Assembly: GCA_046351395.1 (NCBI GenBank)
Contig: JAXLYP010000002.1
Coordinates: 1-64,000, forward strand
Origin: CAYYKK01 sp046351395
GTDB lineage: Bacteria > Myxococcota_A > Polyangia > Polyangiales > Polyangiaceae
Reading direction: 5' to 3'
DNA: 64,000 nt
The notes under the pieces are model-generated. The model worked only from the letters and a program-made list of their open reading frames with translations. It did not search any database and was not told where the DNA came from. A program made the position numbers and the translations under genes. The stretch's first letter is position 1, and each line of letters begins with the position of its first letter. This document shows, in pieces, positions 18,126 through 25,804 of this stretch.

Positions 18126-19424
18126 GTGAATCTCGCTGGCCGGGTGCTTGCCGGTCGCTACCAGCTGAACCGACGCCTCGCGGAGGGCGGGATGGGTTCG
18201 ATCTGGATGGCGAAGCACCTCGCGCTCGGCGTGAACGTCGCCGTGAAGATCATGAACGGCGACGGCGCCGCGCGCTCCGATCTCCGCAAGCGATTCGAGC
18301 AAGAGGCGCGCGCGGTCGCGATGCTCCGCAGCCCGAACGTGATCAGCGTGATCGACTACGGGACGGACCAGGATCTCCCGTTCATCGTGATGGAGCTGCT
18401 CGAGGGCATCGATCTCTTGACGCTCCTCCAATCCGCCGGGAAGTGGCCCGTCCCGGAGGTCGCGAACCTCGTGCTCCAGATCTCGAAGGGGCTCTCGGCG
18501 GCGCACGAGCTCGGGCTCATCCATCGGGACGTGAAGCCCGGAAACATCTTCTGCGTCCGCAGCGGGACCGACGTCGTCGTGAAGCTCCTCGACTTCGGGA
18601 TCGCGAAATGGACGCTCAACGGCGTCGCCGAGCAGAACCTCACCGACGCGAACGTCGTGCTGGGATCGCCGTACTACATGAGCCCGGAGCAGCTCCGCTG
18701 TCTTCCCCTCGACGGGCGCGCGGACGTGTGGGCGCTCAGCGTCGTCGCCTATCGTCTCATCACGGGAGACCTCCCGTTCACGGGTCGCGACGGTCCCGAG
18801 ATCGCGAGCCGGATCCTCACGCGTGACCGCAAGAAGATCCAACCGCCCATCCCGCGCGCCCTCGAGCTCGAGCGCTTCATGAGCCGCGCCTTCGCGGAGG
18901 ATCCCGCGGCCCGCTTCCGGGACGCGAAGGATTTCGCGGAGCAGTTCATCCTGGTCGCGGGCGTCCCCGCGCACCTGCGCATCGCCGAGCGCGCCCTCAC
19001 GAGCGACGAGGAGATCATCCCGACCATCAACCTTCGCCGCGACTCCCGATCCGACGCGATGCTCACCCCCGCCCAAGTCGTCGAGGAGGTGAAGCAGCAG
19101 GTCGCGCAGCTGAAGGCGCCCGCGGCGCCGCCCCGACCCGTCGCGCGAACACAGCGGATGGTCGCGATGAACGCGCCTCCACCCCAGCGCGTCGCTTCGA
19201 ACCCCGGCTCGAGCGTGAACCCGCCGAGACCGGTCGCCGTGTCGCCGCCCTACACGGCGGCGAGCGCGGACGACTCCGTCACGAACGTGCGTCACGGCGA
19301 GGAGGATGCGATCGAGGAGCCCTCGACGGCCGATCGCGGCGAGACCTCCGCGGCGACGCAGATCGGCACCCTCGACGACTTCGAGGACACCGTGACCGAT
19401 CTACCCTTTCCGGGGACGGGGTAG
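18126..19424 (+). CDS. Ser/Thr protein kinase of the vgrG cluster
   Basis: A 432-residue protein starting at GTG 18126, 49 bp after the ATPase gene. The kinase domain occupies residues ~10-280: Gly loop LAEGGMGSIW, Lys in NVAVKIM, HRDVKPGNIF, LDFGIAKW and SPYYMSPEQL are all intact, so it should be active. The C-terminal ~150 residues are a Pro/Ala-rich tail with acidic Thr/Ser-containing stretches and no transmembrane segment. In other bacteria, Ser/Thr kinases such as PpkA control type VI secretion through FHA proteins; here an FHA-containing activator faces it across overlapping 3' ends (24 nt), making that pair a candidate kinase/substrate couple (inference). Confidence 0.9.
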   Translation: MNLAGRVLAGRYQLNRRLAEGGMGSIWMAKHLALGVNVAVKIMNGDGAARSDLRKRFEQEARAVAMLRSPNVISVIDYGTDQDLPFIVMELLEGIDLLTLLQSAGKWPVPEVANLVLQISKGLSAAHELGLIHRDVKPGNIFCVRSGTDVVVKLLDFGIAKWTLNGVAEQNLTDANVVLGSPYYMSPEQLRCLPLDGRADVWALSVVAYRLITGDLPFTGRDGPEIASRILTRDRKKIQPPIPRALELERFMSRAFAEDPAARFRDAKDFAEQFILVAGVPAHLRIAERALTSDEEIIPTINLRRDSRSDAMLTPAQVVEEVKQQVAQLKAPAAPPRPVARTQRMVAMNAPPPQRVASNPGSSVNPPRPVAVSPPYTAASADDSVTNVRHGEEDAIEEPSTADRGETSAATQIGTLDDFEDTVTDLPFPGTG

Positions 19425-20843
19425 CCCGAACGCGATCATCCGCGAGATCAGCGTGCGCCGCGCGATCCCGAGCATCTCTGCGGCGCGCGACTGATTGCCT
19501 CCGCACGCCTCGAGCGCGTCGATGATCCCGCGCCGCTCGAGCTCCTCCACCTCGCGCGCGAGCGGTCGAGGCACGCGCGGCTGCGAAGGCGCGGCAGGCG
19601 GGATCGCGGGCGCGTGCACCGGCGCCGCCGCGATCGGCGTAGCGCGCTGGGAGGGTGGAGGATCGCTCGGCGGGCGCGGCGGCTTCGGGCGACCCGCGGG
19701 CCCCGTGACCACGTGCTGCTCGTCGAGCGTGTCGCCGCACCAGAGGAGCGCGCGCTCGAGGACCGTCGCGAGCTCGCGCACGTTCCCCGGCCACGCGTAC
19801 GCCTTGATCGCCTTCATCGCGGCGACGGTGATCGCGGGCTCCGCGCGGCCCGCCTTCGTCGCCGCCTCCGCGAGCAGCCGACCCACGAGCGACGGCAGCT
19901 CGTCGAGGCGCTCGCGGAGCGGCGGGATCGTGATCGGCAGCCCCGCGAGCCGGAAATAAAGATCCGCGCGGAAGGACGAGCCGGCGGTCGCGGCGCCGCT
20001 CGTGATGCCGTCGAGTTCCTTGTTCGTCGCCGAGATGAACCGCACGTTGAACGCCCGCGCCTTGAGCGCGCCGAGGCGCGTGACCTCGCGCCGCTCGATC
20101 GCGAGGAGGAGCTTCGCTTGGATCGCGGGCGGCATCTCGCCGATCTCATCCAAGAACACCGTGCCCCCGGACGCGTTCTCGAGGAGCCCGGGCTTCGCCT
20201 GCGCCGCCCCCGAGAACGCGCCGCGCTCATACCCGAAGAGCTCGCTCTCGAGGAGGTTCTCGGGCAGCGCGGCGCAGTTGAGGTGCAGCCACGGCGCGCT
20301 CGCGCGCTTCGAACGCTCGTGGATCTGCCGCGCGAAGAAGCCCTTCCCGGCGCCCGTTTCGCCGAGCAGGAGGACGGACATGTCCGTCGGCGCGACGAGC
20401 GACACGAGGCGCGCGACGTCATCCATCGCCGTGCGGCGTGGGTCGACCGGGGGCGTCTTCTCGTTCGCGGTGCCCGCGGGGATCCCTCCCGGGACGACCA
20501 TCAGCATGACCGCGCCGAGCAGGATGGGTTCGTTCCACCCGACCGCGACGCGCTCGCCCGAGGGGATCGCCTTGCCGCGGAACTTCGTGCCGTTCGAGCT
20601 CCCGAGATCTTCGACGTAGAGGCCGCCGTCGCGGTGGAGCACGGCGTGGCGCCGCGAGATCGTGGGGTGATCGATGACGATGTCCACGTCGTCCCCGCGG
20701 CCGATCACGCACGTCTTCGAGTCGGGCATCGGCGCCGTGAGCCCGCCGCCATCCTCCCAGTGCGCGCGGATCGCTGGCCGGGAGACCGTCGTCGCGCGGA
20801 GCTCCGCGGTACGTTCTCCCTCGTCTTGTGCGCGGCGCTCCAC
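19401..20843 (-). CDS. FHA-domain sigma-54-dependent transcriptional activator
   Basis: About 480 residues from GTG 20843; the frame is open further upstream but that part is Arg-rich and unlikely. The N-terminal FHA domain (GRGDDVDIVIDHPTISRRHA; DLGSSNGT) binds phosphothreonine. The AAA+ domain has Walker A GETGAGKG, Walker B GTVFLDEIGEM and the R-finger region FRADLYFRL. The sigma-54 contact loop reads GAFSGA rather than the canonical GAFTGA, a Thr-to-Ser change. A Pro-rich linker leads to a Fis-type HTH (GGNQSRAAEMLGIARRTL). FHA-type activators are common in myxobacteria and respond to Ser/Thr kinases. The convergent kinase gene and the sigma-54-like site before vgrG make the cluster a plausible target. 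Confidence 0.92.
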   Translation of the reverse strand: MERRAQDEGERTAELRATTVSRPAIRAHWEDGGGLTAPMPDSKTCVIGRGDDVDIVIDHPTISRRHAVLHRDGGLYVEDLGSSNGTKFRGKAIPSGERVAVGWNEPILLGAVMLMVVPGGIPAGTANEKTPPVDPRRTAMDDVARLVSLVAPTDMSVLLLGETGAGKGFFARQIHERSKRASAPWLHLNCAALPENLLESELFGYERGAFSGAAQAKPGLLENASGGTVFLDEIGEMPPAIQAKLLLAIERREVTRLGALKARAFNVRFISATNKELDGITSGAATAGSSFRADLYFRLAGLPITIPPLRERLDELPSLVGRLLAEAATKAGRAEPAITVAAMKAIKAYAWPGNVRELATVLERALLWCGDTLDEQHVVTGPAGRPKPPRPPSDPPPSQRATPIAAAPVHAPAIPPAAPSQPRVPRPLAREVEELERRGIIDALEACGGNQSRAAEMLGIARRTLISRMIAFGLPRPRKG

Positions 20844-20959
20844 CTCGCCCGAAATACCAGAAAACGCTCGAGACTTCGCCCCCGCGTCGAGGGTGACGTG
20901 GCGGCCCTCGAAAAGGCAGCGGCGACGCGCGCACCGGCTTACCGTTGGGGGTGGACGCC

Positions 20960-22243
20960 GTGATCGCACGACAGAGGTCTTCGAAGGGTGGGTGGCTCCT
21001 CGCGCTGACGAGCCTCGCGGCGTGTGACTCGGCAGTCACGTCGACGGGCACGGGCGGCGCGACCGTGAGCTCCCACGCATCCACATCCAGTGCGGTGAGC
21101 TCCTCCTCAGGCGCGACGACGACCGCGAGCACCGGCGCGACGACGAGTGCGACGACGAGCGCGACGACGAGCGCGAGCTCGGGCGCGGGCGGCTCGGGCG
21201 GCGGTTCGTCCTCCGCGGGGACCGGCACCGCGAGCGCTGCGTCCGTGAGCGCGAGCGCGAGCAGTGGCTCGGGCGGTCTTCCGGACGGTTCTCCGTGCAG
21301 CATGGTGACGCCCTGCGCGAGCGGTCACTGCGCGGACGGGGTCTGCTGCGACACGGCCTGTGCATCGACGTGCGAGGCGTGCCTCGCGGCGAAGACGGGA
21401 GGCGTCGACGGCACGTGCCTCCCCGTGAGCGCCGCAGAGACCGATCCCCTCGGTTGCGTGAGCCCGAACGCGTGCAACGGCGCGGGCGCGTGCGTGGCCC
21501 CCGCCGGGGCCGCGTGCACCGCGAACGGACAATGTCTGAGCAATGTCTGCTTCACGGGGGTCACCGCGTTCGACGGCGCGAGCACTGCAGGGTTCACGTT
21601 GAACGGCGAGGCCGCGTTCGACGCCGCCGCGGGCGTGCTGAAGCTGACGAGTGGCGCGAACAACCAAGCAGGTAGCGCGTTCTTCTCGACCCCGACGCCG
21701 GGCGTCGACTTCGACCTGTCGTTCGAATTCCGCATCACGCCGCTGAACGGCAGGGCCGATGGGTTGATGTTCGTCCTCCAGACGGACTCCGCGAACGCCG
21801 TCGGGGGCTTCGGCGCCTCCATGGGATCGTTCGGCCTTCACGGGTTCGGAGTCGAGGTCGACGACTTCGACAACATGGCTGGGAGCGGGTGCGGGGACAG
21901 CGGCGGAAACGGCAACCACGCGGGCATCGACAAGCTCGCGCCGCTGGGCTGTGGCATCACGCCCTTCGCGACGAGCGCCGATCTGTTCTCGTCGTTCGGG
22001 GACATGGCCGACGGGACGTTCCGCGCGATGCGCGTCCACGTCGCGGGTGGCGCCGCGTCGGTCTCGCTCGGGCCGACGGTGGCGAACCAGGCGCCCGTCC
22101 CGAACCTGCAGAACGTCGCCCTCGTCGGCTACTCGAGCGGTGTTCCGTACTTCTTCGGCTTCACGGCCGGGACGGGTGGGCTCGCCGCGCAGCACGCGAT
22201 CCGCAACGTGGTGCTCACGCTCCCGACAGGTGTATGCCGGTGA
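20960..22243 (+). CDS. Lipoprotein with L-type lectin-like domain
   Basis: About 427 residues from GTG 20960; upstream GTG/TTG codons (20951, 20945) are possible. A short lipoprotein signal ends at SLAACDS. A Ser/Thr/Ala/Gly linker of ~90 residues follows, then a Cys-rich module (GHCADGVCCDTACASTCEACL) of the kind common in myxobacterial surface proteins. The C-terminal ~220 residues resemble bacterial legume-lectin-like domains: FDLSFEFRITP, ADGLMFVLQTD and GFGVEVDDFDN, where the acidic DDFDN would sit at the Ca/Mn site. Probably a surface carbohydrate-binding protein. It is divergent from the sigma-54 activator gene, with a 116-bp gap. Ligand unknown. Confidence 0.82.
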   Translation: MIARQRSSKGGWLLALTSLAACDSAVTSTGTGGATVSSHASTSSAVSSSSGATTTASTGATTSATTSATTSASSGAGGSGGGSSSAGTGTASAASVSASASSGSGGLPDGSPCSMVTPCASGHCADGVCCDTACASTCEACLAAKTGGVDGTCLPVSAAETDPLGCVSPNACNGAGACVAPAGAACTANGQCLSNVCFTGVTAFDGASTAGFTLNGEAAFDAAAGVLKLTSGANNQAGSAFFSTPTPGVDFDLSFEFRITPLNGRADGLMFVLQTDSANAVGGFGASMGSFGLHGFGVEVDDFDNMAGSGCGDSGGNGNHAGIDKLAPLGCGITPFATSADLFSSFGDMADGTFRAMRVHVAGGAASVSLGPTVANQAPVPNLQNVALVGYSSGVPYFFGFTAGTGGLAAQHAIRNVVLTLPTGVCR

Positions 22244-22289
22244 ACAGCGAGCAGGGGGGCGCTCGTCGACCGAGGCGCGCGCTTGCTAC

Positions 22290-22491
22290 ACTCACGGCGC
22301 CATGCGCGGTGCTCTAGAGCACCGAACAGGTTGAAACCCGAACGAATGCGCTCGAGTTCGAGGGAGAGGCGCGCGCCCGAGGAGCGAGCACCGCAAGACG
22401 ACTCCTCGTCATCTGAGGAGCACAGCGACGAGGCCGTGTGGTTCTCTCCGAAATCGGGCGCATACTCACGGCGCCATGCGCGGTGCTCTAG
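22290..22491. repeat. 28-bp direct repeat bracketing dispersed repeat copy B
   Basis: Positions 22290-22317 and 22464-22491 are identical over 28 bp. The second copy spans the start codon and first codons of the lipoprotein gene at 22476; the first copy therefore looks like a duplicated gene start 174 bp upstream. Between them (22318-22463) lies the dispersed repeat. The layout resembles an insertion with a long target duplication, or a tandem duplication formed with the element. Confidence 0.75.
22345..22463 (+). repeat. Dispersed repeat, copy B
   Basis: Partner of copy A at 9121-9245 in the opposite orientation. The ungapped match is 115 bp (22349-22463), with the stem-loop CTCCTC-N7-GAGGAG at 22402-22420. 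It sits directly upstream of a lipoprotein gene, so it now forms part of that gene's promoter/leader region. Confidence 0.7.
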
Positions 22492-23042
22492 GTGTTCTCG
22501 TGCTCTCGCTCGTCGGCTGCAGCGCCGGGGCGGTCGCGCCCTCGCAGGAGGCGCGCGTCGTCGCTCCACCGCGCGGGCTGTTCGCGGCGCCGACGTTTCC
22601 GGACGAGCGCAGGGGCGAGGAGGTCGTCGGCGATCGAATGACCGTGCTCCACCCGGTCACCGCGCCGACGAACACGCCGCTCGCGCTCTACGCACAAGTC
22701 ATGGTGACGAGCGCCCCGGCGCACGTCGTCGTCCGCTACCGCGCGTTCGGCGATGCGAGATGGCAAACGGTGGAGTTCGAGGTCGAAGGCGACGGGGTCG
22801 CGGGCTACGTCCCCTGCGATCGCCTCACGGCGCCCGGTCCCCTCAAGTACCACGTCCTCGCGACGGACACCGACGGCGCGGTCCTCGCCTCCGTCGGCAG
22901 TCCCAAGGAGCCTCTCGTGGCCCAGATCGAACCCCACGCGCGAGCCGTCGCGCTTCCCGGCAAGAGAGCTCCCACCGAGTGTCCGCCGATGCTCGAGGAG
23001 CCCAACCAGCCCGTGGAGCAAGCCGCCACGACCGCCGAGTGA
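22476..23042 (+). CDS. Small lipoprotein of unknown function
   Basis: A 188-residue protein beginning MRGALGVLVLSLVGCSAG, a lipoprotein signal with lipobox LVGC. The middle contains VVVRYRAFGDARWQTVEFEVEGDGVAGYVPC followed by GPLKYHVLATDTDGAVLASVGS, a beta-sandwich-like pattern I associate with small periplasmic modules in myxobacteria, but I cannot name a family. The C-terminus is Pro/Glu-rich. Its start codon lies inside the second unit of the 28-bp direct repeat, so its expression signals have been rearranged relative to any ancestral form. A strong hairpin follows at 23194. Confidence 0.75.
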   Translation: MRGALGVLVLSLVGCSAGAVAPSQEARVVAPPRGLFAAPTFPDERRGEEVVGDRMTVLHPVTAPTNTPLALYAQVMVTSAPAHVVVRYRAFGDARWQTVEFEVEGDGVAGYVPCDRLTAPGPLKYHVLATDTDGAVLASVGSPKEPLVAQIEPHARAVALPGKRAPTECPPMLEEPNQPVEQAATTAE

Positions 23043-23094
23043 GGTCTGGGCGTCGGAAGCGGCCGCGCTCCCGATAGGGGCTCTCAGGACGATT

Positions 23095-23142
23095 GGCGCT
23101 CGGGATAATGGGCGCTCGGGAGGATGGGCGATCGGGAAGATG
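23095..23142. repeat. Short tandem repeat, three 16-bp units
   Basis: Three consecutive 16-bp units follow the pattern GGCGCTCGGGANNATG (23095-23110, 23111-23126, 23127-23142). More diverged half-units are visible on both sides. It lies in the non-coding gap between the small lipoprotein gene and its terminator. No function is apparent. Confidence 0.7.
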
Positions 23143-23193
23143 GCCGCTCGGCGCGATCGAAGATGGGCGCGATTCGAGCGCTCGAAGCACGAA

Positions 23194-23222
23194 GGCCGAC
23201 CCTCCACGGTGGAAGGTCGGCC
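23194..23222. terminator. Strong hairpin between convergent genes, probable bidirectional terminator
   Basis: GGCCGACC and GGTCGGCC pair over 8 bp; after one mismatch TCCA/TGGA continue the stem around a CGG loop. It lies 152 bp after the small lipoprotein gene (plus) and 24 bp after the GST gene (minus). There is no clear T-run, so it may act in both directions or protect 3' ends. Confidence 0.6.
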
Positions 23223-23245
23223 CTCTCGTCACGCGGGTCCCGTGC

Positions 23246-23854
23246 TCAGCGACCTGCGGCCTTCAGCCAGGCCGGGCGCTCGCTGACGCGGCCCCACCAC
23301 GCCATGAAGTGCGGGTACTTGAGGAAGATCTCCTTCGCGGGTGTCGCCATGCCGTACTCGATGTACGGCGCGTAGGTGATGTCCGCGAGAGTGAGCTTGT
23401 CGCCGACGAGGAAGCTGTTCTTGCTGAGGTGCTTGTCGAGGATGCTACAGGCCGTCTCGAGGCCCTTCGTCGCGGCCTCGATCACGTCGGCGGACTGCTC
23501 CCGATTGAAGATGTGCTTGTAGACGAACTTCATGGCGTGGGGCTTGAAGTTCTCCGTCTCGACCGAGATCCACTGCTCCATGCGCGCGCGGTCCTTCGCG
23601 TTCGATGGCGTGAGCTTGTTGCCGGCGACCTCGTCGAGGTAGCGCATCATGGCGCGCGACTCGTAGAGGTTCAGTCCGTCGTCCTCGAGCGCCGGGACCT
23701 GACCGAAGGGCTGACGGGCCATGAAGGTCTCGCCCTTGTGCTCGCCCTTCGCGAAGTCGACGAGGTGGAACTCGAAGGGGGTCGCGTTCTCGTTCAGCGT
23801 GAAGAGGACCTTGCGGGTACAGGTGCTCATCGGGTGGCCGTAGATGTGGATCAT
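23246..23854 (-). CDS. Glutathione S-transferase family protein
   Basis: A 202-residue protein from ATG 23854. The N-terminal thioredoxin-like domain has IYGHPMSTCTRKV, where the Ser or Cys could be the thiol-activating residue, FGQVPALEDDG with the cis-Pro, and LYESRAMMRYL with the Glu-Ser that binds glutathione. The C-terminal helical domain holds the LADITYAPYIEY N-capping region. Length and motifs are normal for a soluble GST. It is monocistronic in appearance: its 3' end faces the hairpin at 23194 and its 5' side has a 181-bp gap to the next gene. It is a paralogue of the GST at 46388-47083. The substrate is unknown. Confidence 0.92.
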   Translation of the reverse strand: MIHIYGHPMSTCTRKVLFTLNENATPFEFHLVDFAKGEHKGETFMARQPFGQVPALEDDGLNLYESRAMMRYLDEVAGNKLTPSNAKDRARMEQWISVETENFKPHAMKFVYKHIFNREQSADVIEAATKGLETACSILDKHLSKNSFLVGDKLTLADITYAPYIEYGMATPAKEIFLKYPHFMAWWGRVSERPAWLKAAGR

Positions 23855-24013
23855 CGTGCTTCTCGCTTTCTTCGATCGAGGTGATCTCGGAGCGCGCGAC
23901 CCTAGAGCACCGCCCGGCTCGAATCACGAGGAAACGCTCGACTCACGGCGAGGGGTGGGAACGTCCGGCAGTTTTGTTCAGGCGGGAGGGGCCTCGCGGC
24001 GATGAGGCGAGCC

Positions 24014-24028
24014 CCACTCGCCGAGTGG
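24014..24028 (-). terminator. Small hairpin after the propeller lipoprotein gene
   Basis: CCACTC-GCC-GAGTGG forms a 6-bp stem 7 nt downstream of the stop of the gene at 24036-25592. There is no T-run, so assignment as a terminator is tentative. Confidence 0.35.
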
Positions 24029-24035
24029 CGCGTCG

Positions 24036-25592
24036 TCAGAGGGGCCGGATCCAGAGCCCCTTCGAGTCGCCGTCGCGGCGGTACGCGACCACGGCTTTGT
24101 CCGAGCGCACGAGGATGTCGCGCCCGTCGAGGATCCCGGCCTCGAGGAGGGTAGGCGCCGCCCCCGTCGCCGCGTCGTACAGCTTCATGTCGACGAGCGG
24201 CGGGAATACGTCCGGCGGGGTGCGATTGTCTGTGATGACCACGAGGCTACCCTTCGCGGCGACGACCGTGTCGACGCCCTCGAGCGTCGATCCCGCGCCG
24301 CCGCCGAGGGGCGCGGCGTGGAGCGTGCCGCCCGTCGCGCCCAGGTCCGTGAGGAAGAGCGCGAACGCGCCGTCGCTCGTCATCGGAGAGCGCCCGAGCG
24401 TGGCCGTGGCGCCCGCGACCAGCGTCGCCGGCGAAGGGTTGAAGTACGCGGTGGTCGACGAACGGAGATCCTGCTTCGCGCTGTCCGTGTAGACCACCTG
24501 GCTCGAGTAGAGGACCTTCGCGTCGTCCGCACTCCACGCGACGGCCTGCTGGAACCCGTCCACGACGATCGGGATCGCCGACGCGCTCATGTCGCTCCGC
24601 CGCAGCTGATCCCCCACGGTGAAGAACACGGCGTCCCCGGCCTCCGTGAGCCGGCCCCACGCGACGCCCGAGCCGATCTTCGTCTGCTCCTTCGTGACGA
24701 GGTCCACCACCATCCCCTCGACCTGCGAGGACACGTAGAAGAGCCTCTTGCCGGCGGCGTCGCTCGACCACGGACCCTGCGCCGAATCGGTGATGTCGTC
24801 GCGGGTCCACGCACCGGTCGCGTCCTCCGTGAAGCGCGAGATCGTCGCCTGCATGCTGCCCGGGTGGCACCACGCGACGATGGCCGCGTCTCCGGCGAAG
24901 CCCAGGGACGGCCCACAGGTGTCCATCCCGCCGCGACCCACACCTTCGAGGAGGTGGAACGCCTTCGCTCCATCCGTCGACGCCACGACGACCGACGCGG
25001 TCGTCGGGGTCGGTGCATCCAAGAACAGGATCCGCTCGTCGTCGCGGCGCGCGGCGATGCTCGCCTCGCCGATGACCGCCGTCCCGCCGAAACGTCGGCC
25101 GTGCGGCGGCGTCCAGAACGTGAGCGCCCCGGTCCCCGTGTCGTAGTCGACCTTCGCGAAGTTGAAGACGACGCGGCCCTTCGCGTACGCGTTCCCGGCG
25201 ATGCTCGCTGCCTTTCGCGTGGTCGCGCCGACCACCGCCTTCGTCGTGTAGAGGCCGTCCGGCGTGCTGTAGAGGAGGCGGTCGTCGGCGGTGATCGCGA
25301 CGAGCGAGCCGTCCTTCGGGATGAGCTCTGTGGGCGCGGTGACGGTCATCGGGAGGGCGTCGTCCCCCGTGGAGTCCTCGTCGAACTGGTCGTCCGTCGG
25401 CAGATCGATCTGTCCGCTCCCGCCCGTCCCCTCGCCGCTCGTCGTCGCGCCGTCCGGTGGGGCGCTCGACGTCGTGGTCGCGCCTCCCTGGCCGGAGCCT
25501 CCCGCGCCGCTCGGATCAGCGGTGTCGTCGGTCTTGGAGAAGGTGCACGCAGCGAGGCCGAGGACGGCCAGACAGGGTCCAATGTGTCGCAT
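24036..25592 (-). CDS. Lipoprotein with TolB/WD40-like beta-propeller
   Basis: A 518-residue protein. ATG 25592 is chosen because a lipoprotein signal follows at once (MRHIGPCLAVLGLAACTFS); the open frame upstream lacks one. After a Gly/Ser/Thr linker of about 50 residues the rest is a series of ~45-residue beta repeats with phrases such as LVAITADDRLLYSTPDGLY, AVAWSADDAKVLYSS and MTSDGAFALFLTD, typical of PD40/TolB-like propellers. It has no obvious catalytic residues. It probably serves as a periplasmic or surface protein-interaction module. It is divergent from the pseudokinase gene, with a 212-bp gap that must hold both promoters. Confidence 0.8.
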   Translation of the reverse strand: MRHIGPCLAVLGLAACTFSKTDDTADPSGAGGSGQGGATTTSSAPPDGATTSGEGTGGSGQIDLPTDDQFDEDSTGDDALPMTVTAPTELIPKDGSLVAITADDRLLYSTPDGLYTTKAVVGATTRKAASIAGNAYAKGRVVFNFAKVDYDTGTGALTFWTPPHGRRFGGTAVIGEASIAARRDDERILFLDAPTPTTASVVVASTDGAKAFHLLEGVGRGGMDTCGPSLGFAGDAAIVAWCHPGSMQATISRFTEDATGAWTRDDITDSAQGPWSSDAAGKRLFYVSSQVEGMVVDLVTKEQTKIGSGVAWGRLTEAGDAVFFTVGDQLRRSDMSASAIPIVVDGFQQAVAWSADDAKVLYSSQVVYTDSAKQDLRSSTTAYFNPSPATLVAGATATLGRSPMTSDGAFALFLTDLGATGGTLHAAPLGGGAGSTLEGVDTVVAAKGSLVVITDNRTPPDVFPPLVDMKLYDAATGAAPTLLEAGILDGRDILVRSDKAVVAYRRDGDSKGLWIRPL

Positions 25593-25804
25593 GGAGCGCT
25601 CCGAGAGTGAGGCCCTCGCACGGGCGCCGCCGCGGCGCGCGTGACCGGGGTTTGGGCTCGGCGGTGCAGCGCGCGTACCACGCGTGGAAGCGCTGGATCC
25701 CGCGTGCTCGCGCGGCAGGATGTCTCGAACCCATGGGGGTGTTGGGAAATGTCGCCTCACTGACGAGTGGCGGCGCCGCGAACTCCAACTAAGCTCGACC
25801 GGTC

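Noticed and set aside
19401..19424. Overlapping 3' ends of the kinase and activator genes as a regulatory antisense overlap
   Set aside because: Short tail-to-tail overlaps are common in compact genomes (another occurs at 63057-63067), and nothing in the sequence suggests regulation.
23880..23960. Possible third copy of the dispersed repeat (CTAGAGCACC and ACTCACGGCG occur here)
   Set aside because: Only two short words are shared with the region around copy B; the central stem-loop and the conserved core are absent.
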